From assembly GCA_964554105.1 (NCBI GenBank), contig CAZKNF010000050.1, positions 1 through 24,756 on the forward strand: 24,756 nt of DNA, in the 5' to 3' direction. Shown one piece after another: positions 1 to 6,769 of this stretch. Position numbers and translations under genes: made by a program. Position 1 is the stretch's first letter. Each line of letters begins with the position of its first letter. Below the pieces are notes generated by a model. The model saw only the letters and a program-made list of their open reading frames with translations, was not told the origin of the DNA and made no database searches. This stretch comes from CAZKNF01 sp964554105. GTDB lineage: Bacteria; Bacteroidota; Rhodothermia; Rhodothermales; VXPQ01.

Positions 1-229
1 ACGGATTGGATACGTCCGGGGCGAGCACGCCCAGCGTATTCGACTTCTTGAGCCGAAGGCCACGCGCAATCTGATTCGGTCGGTACTTCAACTTCTGAGC
101 CGCCTGCAGTATCTCCTCCTCGGTGTCGGCGCTGATGCGGTATTCTGTCGCCTTGTTGTTCAGGACGCGCGATACTGTCGATACCGACACACCAGCCAGC
201 TGGGCGATATCCTTCAGAGTTACGGCCAT
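1..229 (-). CDS. LacI-family transcriptional regulator, N-terminal part (cut by window edge)
   Basis: The visible 76 residues start at the ATG complementary to 227-229 and form a typical LacI-type helix-turn-helix: MAVTLKDIAQLAGVSVSTVS, then the hinge-helix region (RPNQIARGLR) and the start of the sugar-binding domain (NTLGVLAPDVSNP). Proteins of this family bind a roughly 16-bp pseudopalindromic operator as dimers and release it, or bind it more tightly, on binding a small ligand, often a sugar. The ligand-binding domain lies outside the window, so the effector is unknown. The gene is downstream of, and co-oriented with, the dioxygenase and propeller genes. An operator-like palindrome at 291-306 overlaps the -35 of its own candidate promoter, which suggests autoregulation. 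No strong ribosome-binding site precedes the start. Confidence 0.93.
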   Translation of the reverse strand, partial: MAVTLKDIAQLAGVSVSTVSRVLNNKATEYRISADTEEEILQAAQKLKYRPNQIARGLRLKKSNTLGVLAPDVSNP

Positions 230-267
230 TAGGTATTCAGAAGATGCTCCGACACGCTTGCATATGC

Positions 268-296
268 ATTGTACGAGATATTCTACTGCCGAACAA
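268..296 (-). promoter_or_regulatory. Candidate sigma-70-like promoter of the LacI-family gene
   Basis: On the minus strand, TTGTTC (complement of 291-296) and TACAAT (complement of 268-273) are separated by exactly 17 bases. The -10 matches TATAAT at five of six positions; the -35 keeps only the TTG. Transcription would start near 260, about 30 bases before the regulator's ATG at 229. The -35 lies inside the palindrome at 291-306, so a bound LacI-family dimer would exclude RNA polymerase. Confidence 0.5.
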
Positions 297-306
297 TCGT
301 TTGTGC
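291..306. promoter_or_regulatory. LacI-type operator 1 (regulator promoter)
   Basis: GAACAATCGTTTGTGC is a 16-base pseudopalindrome with a central CG, the usual form of LacI/GalR-family operators. The two half sites match at six of eight positions. A near-identical site, GCACAATCGTTTGCGC, lies at 2177-2192 in front of the propeller gene; the two differ at only two of 16 positions. Two such sites at the two ends of the same cassette, both at candidate promoters, make a chance match unlikely. Binding by the adjacent LacI protein is inferred. Confidence 0.62.
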
Positions 307-363
307 AATTCCGCAACGCAATAGATCCAGGCGTGGTTGACCTGGCCCTTAGAGCCGCTTCTC

Positions 364-1122
364 TTACCGCACACGCTCGCCGGCCACCAAGAACTTCTCA
401 GCAAGTCCTTTCAACGAACCGTCGGGTTCTAGCACCGGCTCGGGCGAAAACTGGGCCGCGTACGCTCGCCGCATCTGATCGGTCTTGTTCGGTCCCGAGC
501 GGTGAAAGCACGTGCTCGAAAATACGGCAATAGACCCGGCCGGAGCTATAACTGGAACGCCGGGGTGATCGCCAAAATAACCGACCTTGTCTCCCGTCGC
601 CTCGTCGAGCGTGTGCTCGATCTTCTCTCTCGTGCCGGCCTGCGAGTACGGCAGCAGGTAAACCGTTCCGTTCTCCTCGCTGACGTCGTCGAGCGGGACC
701 CACGCATTGACGTACGGCTTGTGAGGACCCTCGACATAGCCGGAATCCTGATGCCAGGAAAACGAGGAACCCTCCTCGCTCGTGCCCTTTACGACGAACT
801 GCTCCCAGAACAACATGGCATCGTCACCAATCGTTGCCCTGCAAATCTCAGCCATGAGGTCGCTAAAGAGCCACTCTCCCAATTCCGGATGCTTTTCAAA
901 CGCAAGAAACACGAAGTATCGCTTGTTGCGCTTGCTTAGCTTGATTTGATCGACGCCCTGGCGATCCATCTCTGCTTCCTGCTCGGCTACAAGCCGATCA
1001 CAGGTCTCACGGATCATCCGGAGATCCTCGTCAGGAATCACGTTTTCGAGAATGAAGAAACCATCCTCCCTATATTTGCGCTTCTGTTCGTCCGTTATGG
1101 TGAGTGCGGTTTGTGTAGGCAT
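364..1122 (-). CDS. Phytanoyl-CoA dioxygenase (PhyH) family protein, Fe(II)/2-oxoglutarate-dependent
   Basis: This is a 252-residue protein of normal PhyH length. The iron-binding facial triad is visible as H124-x-D126 (in SFSWHQDSGYV) and H207 (in STCFHRSGPN). R218 or R219, some eleven residues later, is the likely 2-oxoglutarate carboxylate ligand. Family members hydroxylate a C-H bond of an organic substrate while decarboxylating 2-oxoglutarate. The substrate cannot be read from the sequence and need not be phytanoyl-CoA, since bacterial members act on many small molecules. The ATG at 1122 is preceded by a good Shine-Dalgarno (AGGAGAAGTT-ATG). It lies 54 bases downstream of the propeller gene and 134 bases upstream of the LacI-type regulator, so it is probably co-transcribed with the propeller gene and repressed by that regulator. 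Confidence 0.9.
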   Translation of the reverse strand: MPTQTALTITDEQKRKYREDGFFILENVIPDEDLRMIRETCDRLVAEQEAEMDRQGVDQIKLSKRNKRYFVFLAFEKHPELGEWLFSDLMAEICRATIGDDAMLFWEQFVVKGTSEEGSSFSWHQDSGYVEGPHKPYVNAWVPLDDVSEENGTVYLLPYSQAGTREKIEHTLDEATGDKVGYFGDHPGVPVIAPAGSIAVFSSTCFHRSGPNKTDQMRRAYAAQFSPEPVLEPDGSLKGLAEKFLVAGERVR

Positions 1123-1176
1123 AACTTCTCCTGATTGTATTGCTTAAATCAACTGCCGAAGCCCGAAAGGCTACGA

Positions 1177-2157
1177 TTACAGGGGATCGAGTCTGGTGAT
1201 GCGACCACCTACAATCCACTCGACGACGTACAAGTTGCCCTCGCCGTCCACCGCAGCGGAGTGAGGACTGTTGAATTTCCCTGGTTTTATATCATCATCC
1301 GGCACATTAGGCCAGTCCGGCTGCTGACAGACGACTTCGTTGCTCCCAACGTACCCGATAAGTAATCCCGACGGCTCCAAAACCGTAAGTCTTGCGTTTA
1401 GCTCCGGAACGAATAACTGACCCTCATACTCGAAGCACATACATGGCAATTCGAGCACTCCACCGCCAAACGAACTCAAATACCCGCCCGTGGCATCGTA
1501 GACCTGAAATCTGCTGTTCCCGCGATCGGCTATGAAGAGCTCATGCGTATTGCCCGTGTGCCGGACATACAAGCCGTGCGGGCAGTCGAACCGACCTGCG
1601 CCCTCCTCACCTGTCAGCGTGGAGCGGTAGGTGCCGTCGCGATCGTAGCGGTGCACTAGACTCGATCCATATCCATCCGCGAGCCAAATGTCGCCGTCAC
1701 CACCGAAGCGCTCCTCATTCACCGCGACCCAGGTTGGTGAGTACGACCCGGTATCATACATCGGATGCGGCGGTTTCTCCAGCTGCAGCACCGTCTCTCC
1801 GTCAAGCGTCGTCTTCACCACTTCTCCCGTGCGTTCATCGGTCAGCCACAGGAACTCGTGTCCATCCTCCTCAACGAGCGTAAGGCCGTGTGCCCCGGGA
1901 AAACGATCGCCCCAGGCTTTCGTCTGAGTGCCGTCGGGCGCGAAAAACACTACCGCCGGATCGCCCTGAAGAAATACGACGACGGTATTATCACGCGTCA
2001 CGGCCACACCATGCGTTCGACCGTTCTCGCGTGCGCTCGGAGTATCCGGAACGCGCGCCCAGTTGTCGATCCACTCGAATTTTCGATCGTTGTATGCGAC
2101 GTTCATATCCTGATAGCCATCTGGCTTCTCCATTACCCGGCGAAAGTAAATGCTCAC
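1177..2157 (-). CDS. Six-bladed beta-propeller (NHL-repeat-like) protein
   Basis: The frame encodes up to 326 residues with repeated NHL-like blades, recognisable by returning motifs such as RTHGVAV, GAHGLTL, WVAVNEE...GDIWLADGYGSSLVHRYDRDG, CPHGLYV...ELFIADRGNSRFQVYD and SPHSAAVDGEGNLYVVEW. Such propellers resemble the lyase domain of peptidylglycine amidating enzyme and bacterial 6-bladed carbohydrate- or lactone-handling proteins. No signal peptide is seen, so it is probably cytoplasmic. Function is not assignable: it may be an enzyme (lyase or lactonase) or a binding protein acting with the adjacent PhyH oxygenase. The longest frame starts with GTG at 2157; ATG codons at 2133 and 2106 are alternatives, and none has a convincing ribosome site. 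It is the first gene after the LacI-type operator at 2177-2192. Confidence 0.85.
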   Translation of the reverse strand: MSIYFRRVMEKPDGYQDMNVAYNDRKFEWIDNWARVPDTPSARENGRTHGVAVTRDNTVVVFLQGDPAVVFFAPDGTQTKAWGDRFPGAHGLTLVEEDGHEFLWLTDERTGEVVKTTLDGETVLQLEKPPHPMYDTGSYSPTWVAVNEERFGGDGDIWLADGYGSSLVHRYDRDGTYRSTLTGEEGAGRFDCPHGLYVRHTGNTHELFIADRGNSRFQVYDATGGYLSSFGGGVLELPCMCFEYEGQLFVPELNARLTVLEPSGLLIGYVGSNEVVCQQPDWPNVPDDDIKPGKFNSPHSAAVDGEGNLYVVEWIVGGRITRLDPL

Positions 2158-2176
2158 CTGAATGCTCGGCGGTTCT

Positions 2177-2192
2177 GCACAATCGTTTGCGC
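2177..2192. promoter_or_regulatory. LacI-type operator 2 (propeller/PhyH promoter)
   Basis: GCACAATCGTTTGCGC is a 16-base pseudopalindrome (half sites match at six of eight positions). It lies between the candidate -10 at 2205-2210 and the propeller start at 2157, roughly +5 to +20 relative to the expected transcription start, a classical repression position. It differs from the site at 291-306 at two positions only. Confidence 0.62.
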
Positions 2193-2204
2193 ACCCTGCT
2201 AAAA

Positions 2205-2233
2205 AGAATAGCGCTTTCCCGCGACGGAATCAA
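2205..2233 (-). promoter_or_regulatory. Candidate sigma-70-like promoter of the propeller-PhyH(-LacI) cassette
   Basis: On the minus strand, TTGATT (complement of 2228-2233) is followed after exactly 17 bases by TATTCT (complement of 2205-2210). Each hexamer matches consensus at four of six positions. Transcription would begin near 2198, directly in front of the operator at 2177-2192. Confidence 0.5.
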
Positions 2234-2349
2234 GCGGGCAAACGCTACTCTTCGTGGTTAGAAACGTTCAGCCGCGCGGAAGGCCCATGAGGATGCGGCG
2301 GCGCACTCCATGGCTTCGGTCCACCGCCCGACATTCTCCAAGGGGTGGC

Positions 2350-2544
2350 CTATTTCTTCTTCAACACCGGCAAGCCGTTCGCCGTCTCTGCGACTTTATA
2401 GCCTTCCGGCAGATCGTCCAGCGTACCATCTTTCTCCTCCTTTGCAAAAAAGTAGATGGTCTGTGTACGCCCATTCTTCAGCGTCGTCACCTTGGAATGG
2501 AGGAAGTAAGTCTTGCCCTTCGAATTTGTGTACGTATACGCCAT
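2350..2544 (-). CDS. Small conserved hypothetical protein, 64 aa
   Basis: The protein begins MAYTYTNSKGKTYFLHSK and ends NGLPVLKKK. It is short, basic, lacks a signal peptide or membrane segment, and contains a possible beta-strand pattern (KTYFLHSKV, TQTIYFFAK). I recognise the type as a small uncharacterised protein found in assorted environmental bacteria, with no assigned function. The frame extends upstream to a GTG at 2583, but the ATG at 2544 gives the natural N-terminus. No strong ribosome site precedes either. It stands alone between the LacI cassette promoter and a gene-free stretch. Confidence 0.7.
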   Translation of the reverse strand: MAYTYTNSKGKTYFLHSKVTTLKNGRTQTIYFFAKEEKDGTLDDLPEGYKVAETANGLPVLKKK

Positions 2545-2846
2545 GTCTGAGGTAATTATTCGACTAATGGGGATCGCTGCCACGCTGCAACGACGGTCGG
2601 TCCGCCGCTCCAGGCACCAATGAATTTAATCCGCTATCTCTCGGTACACAAGAGCAGACTCTCGAGAGTGGAAACGATTCTGAAACATGGGCTCACATCT
2701 GAGTCCTTTTCTTGATCCGACAGTCGTGAACCGAACGAGATCCCCGCACCCGAATCAGCTCATCAAATTAACCATCGTGAGCCGTCCACCAAAGATCTGC
2801 GACTGTACATACGGTGACCTGTAGGATATGCGTGTCGCAACGATCG
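2545..2846. other. Gene-free stretch, about 300 bases
   Basis: Nothing convincing is seen here: no RNA gene, strong hairpin, repeat or conserved operator. It should contain the promoter of the 64-aa gene and the 3' end of the DUF2267 transcript, but no clear -10/-35 pair or terminator could be picked out. A 31-codon plus-strand frame at 2620-2715 has no supporting signal. Confidence 0.5.
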
Positions 2847-3293
2847 CTACGCAGTTTGGTGGCTTGCCTCAGGCCAGAGAGAGCGAACGCTCTCCGGGAG
2901 CATGTGTCGGACATCCTGCACTTCACCGCCGGTGACATGCTCGTTGATAACTCCAAACACGGCGCGGGTCGCATTCTCAGGGTTCTGTCCGCCGGCCATC
3001 TCCAGCTCGCGGTTCACGCGCTGCAGCCACTCGTCACGGTCGCGATACTTTTCCGGCTTATTCGCGGGCCTGTATCCCTCATAGAAGATCCCCCGGATGA
3101 CCAGCGGAAGCTGGGACGCAAAATCTGCTGCCTCCTCCGGCGTCAATCTGTCACGCATAGTGAACAATACACCTCGCAGCGCATGATAGGCCATCTGACG
3201 ATCCGGATGACCGAGCTTCTCGCTTATCTCCTGTAACCATGAGTTTGTATCGTGTATTGTGCGGTCGAGCACGCTCAATCCAAGATCTGCCAT
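2847..3293 (-). CDS. DUF2267 family protein
   Basis: The 148-residue product has the DUF2267 pattern: helical, with HDTNSWLQEISEKLGHPDRQ, then AYHALRGVLFTMRDRLTPEEA, a LPLVIRGIFYEGYRP segment and a second repeat ending in HVTGGEVQDVRHMLPESV. DUF2267 proteins are small, soluble, helical and of unknown role. The start at 3293 is chosen because GGAGG lies five bases before the ATG; an in-frame ATG at 3329 would add 12 residues and also has a weak GGGAAG upstream. It faces away from the plus-strand membrane-protein gene at 3535, with a shared 200-base intergenic region. Confidence 0.85.
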   Translation of the reverse strand: MADLGLSVLDRTIHDTNSWLQEISEKLGHPDRQMAYHALRGVLFTMRDRLTPEEAADFASQLPLVIRGIFYEGYRPANKPEKYRDRDEWLQRVNRELEMAGGQNPENATRAVFGVINEHVTGGEVQDVRHMLPESVRSLWPEASHQTA

Positions 3294-3534
3294 ATCATCC
3301 TCCACTCTTTTCTTCGTCACCTTGCTCATTTACGCTTCCCGCAGCACGATCCTCATTTGGGAGAACCGGCGAAGCGGCGCGTTATCTAACCATGATGTTA
3401 TATGGATCACAGCGTGGAAATGAGCCGATCCATTTCCCTCTTAACGTATCGATTACATATCGGAGCGGATTTCCTCTACTCACCGGAAGTATGAAACGTG
3501 AGTCGATCAAGCCACGATACCGGAGGAGGAGGTA

Positions 3535-3984
3535 ATGTTGAATGTTCTAGCATCGTCCGTGGGAAAGGGACTTTTCGCCGGATTCGCGGGCACCGCTGCG
3601 ATGACCCTTTCAAGCACGCTCGAAATGAAGCTGGCGGGCCGCGAAGCCAGCGATACGCCGGCAATTGCGGCGGGCAAAGTTCTCGGCGTTGAACCACGTG
3701 ACGCCGAAAGCAAAGCGAAATTCGGCAATATCGTGCACTGGGCATATGGCACGGCATGGGGCGCAGCACGCGGGCTCATTTCCATGACCGGGCTGCGCGG
3801 TCCAACGGCATGTGTGGCCCACTTCGCGGCTGTCTGGGGTGCTGCTCAAGTCATGCTGCCGGCGCTCGATGTCGCGCCTCCCGCTACGGAATGGAGTGTG
3901 GAACAGCTGGCGACTGACGTCTTGCATCACGCCGTGTATGCGGCCGTCGCGGGTGCGGCGTATGATTTCATCGAATCGGCGTAG
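3535..3984 (+). CDS. Small multi-pass membrane protein of unknown function
   Basis: This is the only convincing plus-strand gene. The 149-residue product is rich in Ala and Gly, with about four hydrophobic segments: near 7-26 (SVGKGLFAGFAGTAAMTLSS), near 66-85 (HWAYGTAWGAARGLISM), near 92-110 (CVAHFAAVWGAAQVMLPAL) and near 128-146 (VLHHAVYAAVAGAAYDFIES). Histidines lie within or next to the last three. It is probably an inner-membrane protein; no family could be named with certainty. The ATG has a very strong ribosome site (GGAGGAGGAGGTA-ATG). The gene converges on the cytochrome-like lipoprotein gene with only 26 bases between them. Confidence 0.82.
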   Translation: MLNVLASSVGKGLFAGFAGTAAMTLSSTLEMKLAGREASDTPAIAAGKVLGVEPRDAESKAKFGNIVHWAYGTAWGAARGLISMTGLRGPTACVAHFAAVWGAAQVMLPALDVAPPATEWSVEQLATDVLHHAVYAAVAGAAYDFIESA

Positions 3985-3995
3985 GCACGCCATTC

Positions 3996-4009
3996 GGCGA
4001 GAATTCGCC
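3996..4009. terminator. Short hairpin between convergent genes, possible weak bidirectional terminator
   Basis: GGCGA-GAAT-TCGCC forms a five-base-pair stem with a four-base loop exactly in the 26-base gap between the converging genes ending at 3984 and 4011. There is no long T-run on either side, so intrinsic termination would be weak. Confidence 0.3.
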
Positions 4010-4010
4010 T

Positions 4011-4430
4011 CTATTCAGCACCGCCCAAAATCCACTCCCGAATGACGGCGATTTCTTCGCTGGATAGGGGTTCTCGGCCCAGAGGCATCCGTGAACCAAT
4101 AATTCGAGGATCCCCTTCCAATTTCATGACCAGATAGCTGTCGTCCGGATTGCCTGGATCCACGCGCAGAAATTCCGGCTGCCCTCTGCTGTCGACACCC
4201 ACGAGATTGGTTCGTGCTGCACCCTCCCTTAAATCCAGCTCCCGCTGCGGGCTCGAACCGTGGCAGTTCGAGAGTGCACAATTCAGATTGAAGATATTCT
4301 CCTGAATACTCGTAAGTGTCGGCTGCAGCCCGCCGGTCTCCAGAGGGTCCGCGTGTTCGCATGCAGCGAACAAAAAGCCCGCTGCCAGCATGATGCACAA
4401 GCGTGAAAAGAACTTCCGGCGTCGCATCAT
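4011..4430 (-). CDS. Lipoprotein with a single Cx4CH cytochrome-c-like domain
   Basis: The 139-residue product starts with a basic, hydrophobic leader and a lipobox (FLFAAC), so the mature protein would be lipid-anchored at Cys24. The mature part has a Cx4CH motif (C51-ALSN-C56-H57), then DPGNPDDSYLVMKLEGDP and a Met-Pro (GSRMPL) that could give the second haem ligand, ending with a helix (SSEEIAVIREWILGG). This resembles monohaem cytochrome c, but the haem-binding motif has four rather than two residues between cysteines, a variant known from Geobacter multihaem cytochromes. The domain is paralogous to the N-terminal domain of the preceding gene. Its ATG at 4430 overlaps the preceding stop as TGATG; a TTG just before extends the frame but is not needed. 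It is likely the last gene of the operon. Confidence 0.8.
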   Translation of the reverse strand: MMRRRKFFSRLCIMLAAGFLFAACEHADPLETGGLQPTLTSIQENIFNLNCALSNCHGSSPQRELDLREGAARTNLVGVDSRGQPEFLRVDPGNPDDSYLVMKLEGDPRIIGSRMPLGREPLSSEEIAVIREWILGGAE

Positions 4431-5680
4431 CAAAATTGAAGCAGTCGGAAAATGTTAAATCCGAGACGAAGTTCACGCTCAGTGATATCGAGATCCCCGC
4501 CTCTCATGTACTGATCCGTGGTCACACCGGCAGAATTCGTCACGACTATCTGAAAGACGTGACCTCCGACCCGTATCTCCAGTCCGCCGCCCCAGCTGTC
4601 GAAGCGATTCTCATTGCCGAATGTCCGCGTGCGTTCGTATCCGCCCAATATCGGAACCCACTCAGCCAGCAGCGACAGGTTCTGATAGAAGCGCCATCTC
4701 GTCCCAAGCCCAAGAGTAACGAGGACGTCTTCGCCACCAATGGACTCCGATTGATTCACGAGGATGCCGGGAGCGACGAGAAACCCGAGTCTCTCCCCGA
4801 GATTCCGCGAAGCCATCAGTTGTCCGCCAAATTTGAATGCTTCCGATCGGAGGCGGTCCTCTCCGTCGGGCTTCTCCGTTATCCAGTTAATGCTGGCCTG
4901 GCCGGCGAGACTCAAGGGCCAACCCGTCTCCGCCGTCTGCTGGAAGATCCGGTACTTCGCCTGCAGCTCGACATTGTCGGATTCGTTGCTGCGGCCGAGC
5001 ACAAACAGCAAGTCATCCGTCGGTGCGTACCCCAGGTTCAGGAAGATGATGGAGCTGCCGTCCAGCCCGTAAAGCGCATCGTAGCCCGCCGCGATCTCCG
5101 GATTGAACCTGTGGCTGATGAGAAAGAACCACAGGCCGCGGTCGACCATCCGTGTTGTTGGCAGATTAACGACTTTCCAGCCGTCGAACGGACTCACCGA
5201 TTTTGCCGGTGCGCCCAACGTTAGCGCGTCAACGTCTACATCGGCCAAGGCGTTCACCCAGTTCTCGATCGACGCGATTTCCTGCTCAGACAGACTATTT
5301 CCCGTAAATGGCATAGGCGCGCCGACGATGTCCTCATCTCCCCTCACCTTCATCAGAAGATAGCTGCTGTCCGGATTTCCCGGGTCGATGAGCTCGAGAT
5401 CAGGACGCTCCCTGCTCGCCTCCGCCACAGTATGGCCGACGAAGGTTTCGCGCTCCAGACTCATGCCCATCTGCGCATCGGAGCCCATGTGGCATCCAAC
5501 TTGAGCACAGCTCTGCGCGAATATGGCCGCGACCTCCTCCTGCAGCTCTTCGATCTCCTGAGCATGAACCGACGAGCCAGTAAGCCCCGCAAGAAAAACG
5601 ATGATTGCTGTCGCAATCGCAGCGTGACGAGACGAACCCCGCGCCGGAGCAGCGAGGTCTATTGATGGCGACCTACACAT
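4430..5680 (-). CDS. Outer-membrane beta-barrel (DUF5777-like) fused to an N-terminal Cx4CH cytochrome-like domain
   Basis: The 416-residue protein has a signal peptide (hydrophobic core near 20-35, likely cleavage after VHA at 40). A small cytochrome-c-like domain follows at about 45-150, with C58-AQVG-C63-H64, DPGNPDSSYLLMKVRGDE and a Met-Pro (APMPF, M123) that could be the distal ligand. The rest (about 165-416) alternates polar and aromatic or hydrophobic residues in barrel-strand fashion, contains the DUF5777-like WKVVNLPTTR and LWFFLISHRF segments, and ends in a terminal Phe (FNIFRLLQF), as outer-membrane proteins do. A fused haem-plus-barrel layout recalls the iron-oxidation protein Cyc2, but the barrel family differs and the motif is Cx4CH, so electron transfer across the outer membrane is only a hypothesis. 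The ATG overlaps the upstream stop as TGATG. Confidence 0.82.
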   Translation of the reverse strand: MCRSPSIDLAAPARGSSRHAAIATAIIVFLAGLTGSSVHAQEIEELQEEVAAIFAQSCAQVGCHMGSDAQMGMSLERETFVGHTVAEASRERPDLELIDPGNPDSSYLLMKVRGDEDIVGAPMPFTGNSLSEQEIASIENWVNALADVDVDALTLGAPAKSVSPFDGWKVVNLPTTRMVDRGLWFFLISHRFNPEIAAGYDALYGLDGSSIIFLNLGYAPTDDLLFVLGRSNESDNVELQAKYRIFQQTAETGWPLSLAGQASINWITEKPDGEDRLRSEAFKFGGQLMASRNLGERLGFLVAPGILVNQSESIGGEDVLVTLGLGTRWRFYQNLSLLAEWVPILGGYERTRTFGNENRFDSWGGGLEIRVGGHVFQIVVTNSAGVTTDQYMRGGDLDITERELRLGFNIFRLLQF

Positions 5681-6429
5681 CAATTCTCTTCTATCTTCAG
5701 TGAAAAATCAGCGTCTGCGAGATAGACATGTCGAAAGGCACCCATTGCAAGTCTCGTACCGGCGTCAATATCCCGATCGAGCTCCACCGAAAAGCCCTCC
5801 CCGCCCTCCGTACTCTCGTACCCGTTCGCAGACAAAAACAGCCGAGCGCGCGCACGTTCTTCATCTGTCAGAGATGCGAACGGAAGATCTAGCAGAAGCG
5901 GACCATTCTTCGAACCGATGAACTGACAAAGCTTGCCGGTCCGTGCATCGACAAAGATCACGAACGCCTCAGATTCGCTTCTGTCGAGCAAATTGCGAAG
6001 TGAATCGGAGATGGCATCTTCATTCGGAACGCGTAGTGCTTCCGATACACTTAGTTGTACGGGCGCCCTGGACATCGAAGCGTCAACAGGTTCACTCTCA
6101 GGGCCGGCTAATCGGACAGCCCTCGCTGCGGCCGCAAGATGGTCTGATGCAGAGTTAATGAACGTCACCGCCCTCGCGACATCGTCTCCTGCCATTGCTG
6201 CCTGTGCACGGGCCAGATCTTTGATCGCCTGGAAACTATTCTCAAGCGGACCCTCTCCTATCTCTGCCGCCGCTACTGCCTCATCTGAGTCTCTGCCGAG
6301 CCCGCCTAAGGCCTGAGTCAGCTGCCTTAGCCCGGCTTCCGGCTCCTCGCTTTCCGCCATCTCATGCACAGCGTCACAGATCGAGGAGATAACACTTGCG
6401 ATGCTTCCGGTCGATGGATTCCTCGTCAT
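5680..6429 (-). CDS. Hypothetical protein, helical N-terminus plus alpha/beta C-terminal domain
   Basis: The 249-residue product starts MTRNPSTGSIASVISSICDA and has no signal peptide. Residues about 10-120 are Ala-rich and helical (SFQAIKDLARAQAAMAGDD, SASDHLAAAARAVRLAG). Residues about 155-245 look like a compact alpha/beta domain (AFVIFVDARTGKLCQFIG, PLLLDLPFASLTDEERARA, AGTRLAMGAFRHVYL) that loosely recalls the YbjN/TY-Chap peptide-binding chaperone fold; this is a weak impression only. The frame extends to a TTG at 6531, but the ATG at 6429 avoids overlap with the upstream 73-aa gene. Its stop overlaps the barrel gene's ATG as TGATG, so the soluble protein is translationally coupled to an outer-membrane cytochrome-barrel and may help produce or fold it. 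Confidence 0.68.
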   Translation of the reverse strand: MTRNPSTGSIASVISSICDAVHEMAESEEPEAGLRQLTQALGGLGRDSDEAVAAAEIGEGPLENSFQAIKDLARAQAAMAGDDVARAVTFINSASDHLAAAARAVRLAGPESEPVDASMSRAPVQLSVSEALRVPNEDAISDSLRNLLDRSESEAFVIFVDARTGKLCQFIGSKNGPLLLDLPFASLTDEERARARLFLSANGYESTEGGEGFSVELDRDIDAGTRLAMGAFRHVYLADADFSLKIEEN

Positions 6430-6484
6430 GGACGTATTCAAGAATATAGGCGCGATGCAACAATGGCCCTTCTCTCCGACCTTC

Positions 6485-6706
6485 TCAATCGACGCCGTTG
6501 GACGAAGCTGTTTTCTCCGAAATATGAGCAACCGGAATAATGGCTTGGAGCTCGTCGACTACGATAATCACATCGTCGATAAACTTGCCCCCTTCCCCCG
6601 TAAACCGAACCTGGCGGCGCGAATGATCCAGCACTGCATCGGCCGCACGGATGTCTATTTCGAGTCCCTCTTTGAAAAAGAGTCTGTACGTTTTAAGCTC
6701 AGCCAT
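6485..6706 (-). CDS. Small hypothetical protein, 73 aa
   Basis: The product begins MAELKTYRLFFKEGLEIDIR and is predicted mostly beta-strand (RRQVRFTGEGGKFIDDVIIVV) with an acidic bias. It has no leader or membrane segment and no family that I recognise. The ATG at 6706 is preceded by GAGGA at seven bases' spacing, which supports a real gene. It lies 55 bases upstream of the 249-aa gene and is probably the first gene of the cytochrome-barrel operon. Confidence 0.62.
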   Translation of the reverse strand: MAELKTYRLFFKEGLEIDIRAADAVLDHSRRQVRFTGEGGKFIDDVIIVVDELQAIIPVAHISEKTASSNGVD

Positions 6707-6769
6707 GAAAATCCTCGAGTGAAACTACCGTGAGGTCAGTGAAACGTCTAGGCACAAAAAAGTACCGGG

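Noticed and set aside
2620..2715. 31-codon plus-strand frame in the gene-free stretch
   Set aside because: Too short, with a weak upstream site and nothing to support coding.
4403..5224. 273-codon plus-strand open frame
   Set aside because: It lies antisense to the cytochrome-barrel gene, whose minus-strand frame has a signal peptide, motifs and barrel pattern; the plus frame shows no family features.
6430..6531. Longer N-terminus (TTG start at 6531) for the 249-aa protein
   Set aside because: It would overlap the 73-aa gene, uses a rare start, and the extra residues have no family-like character.
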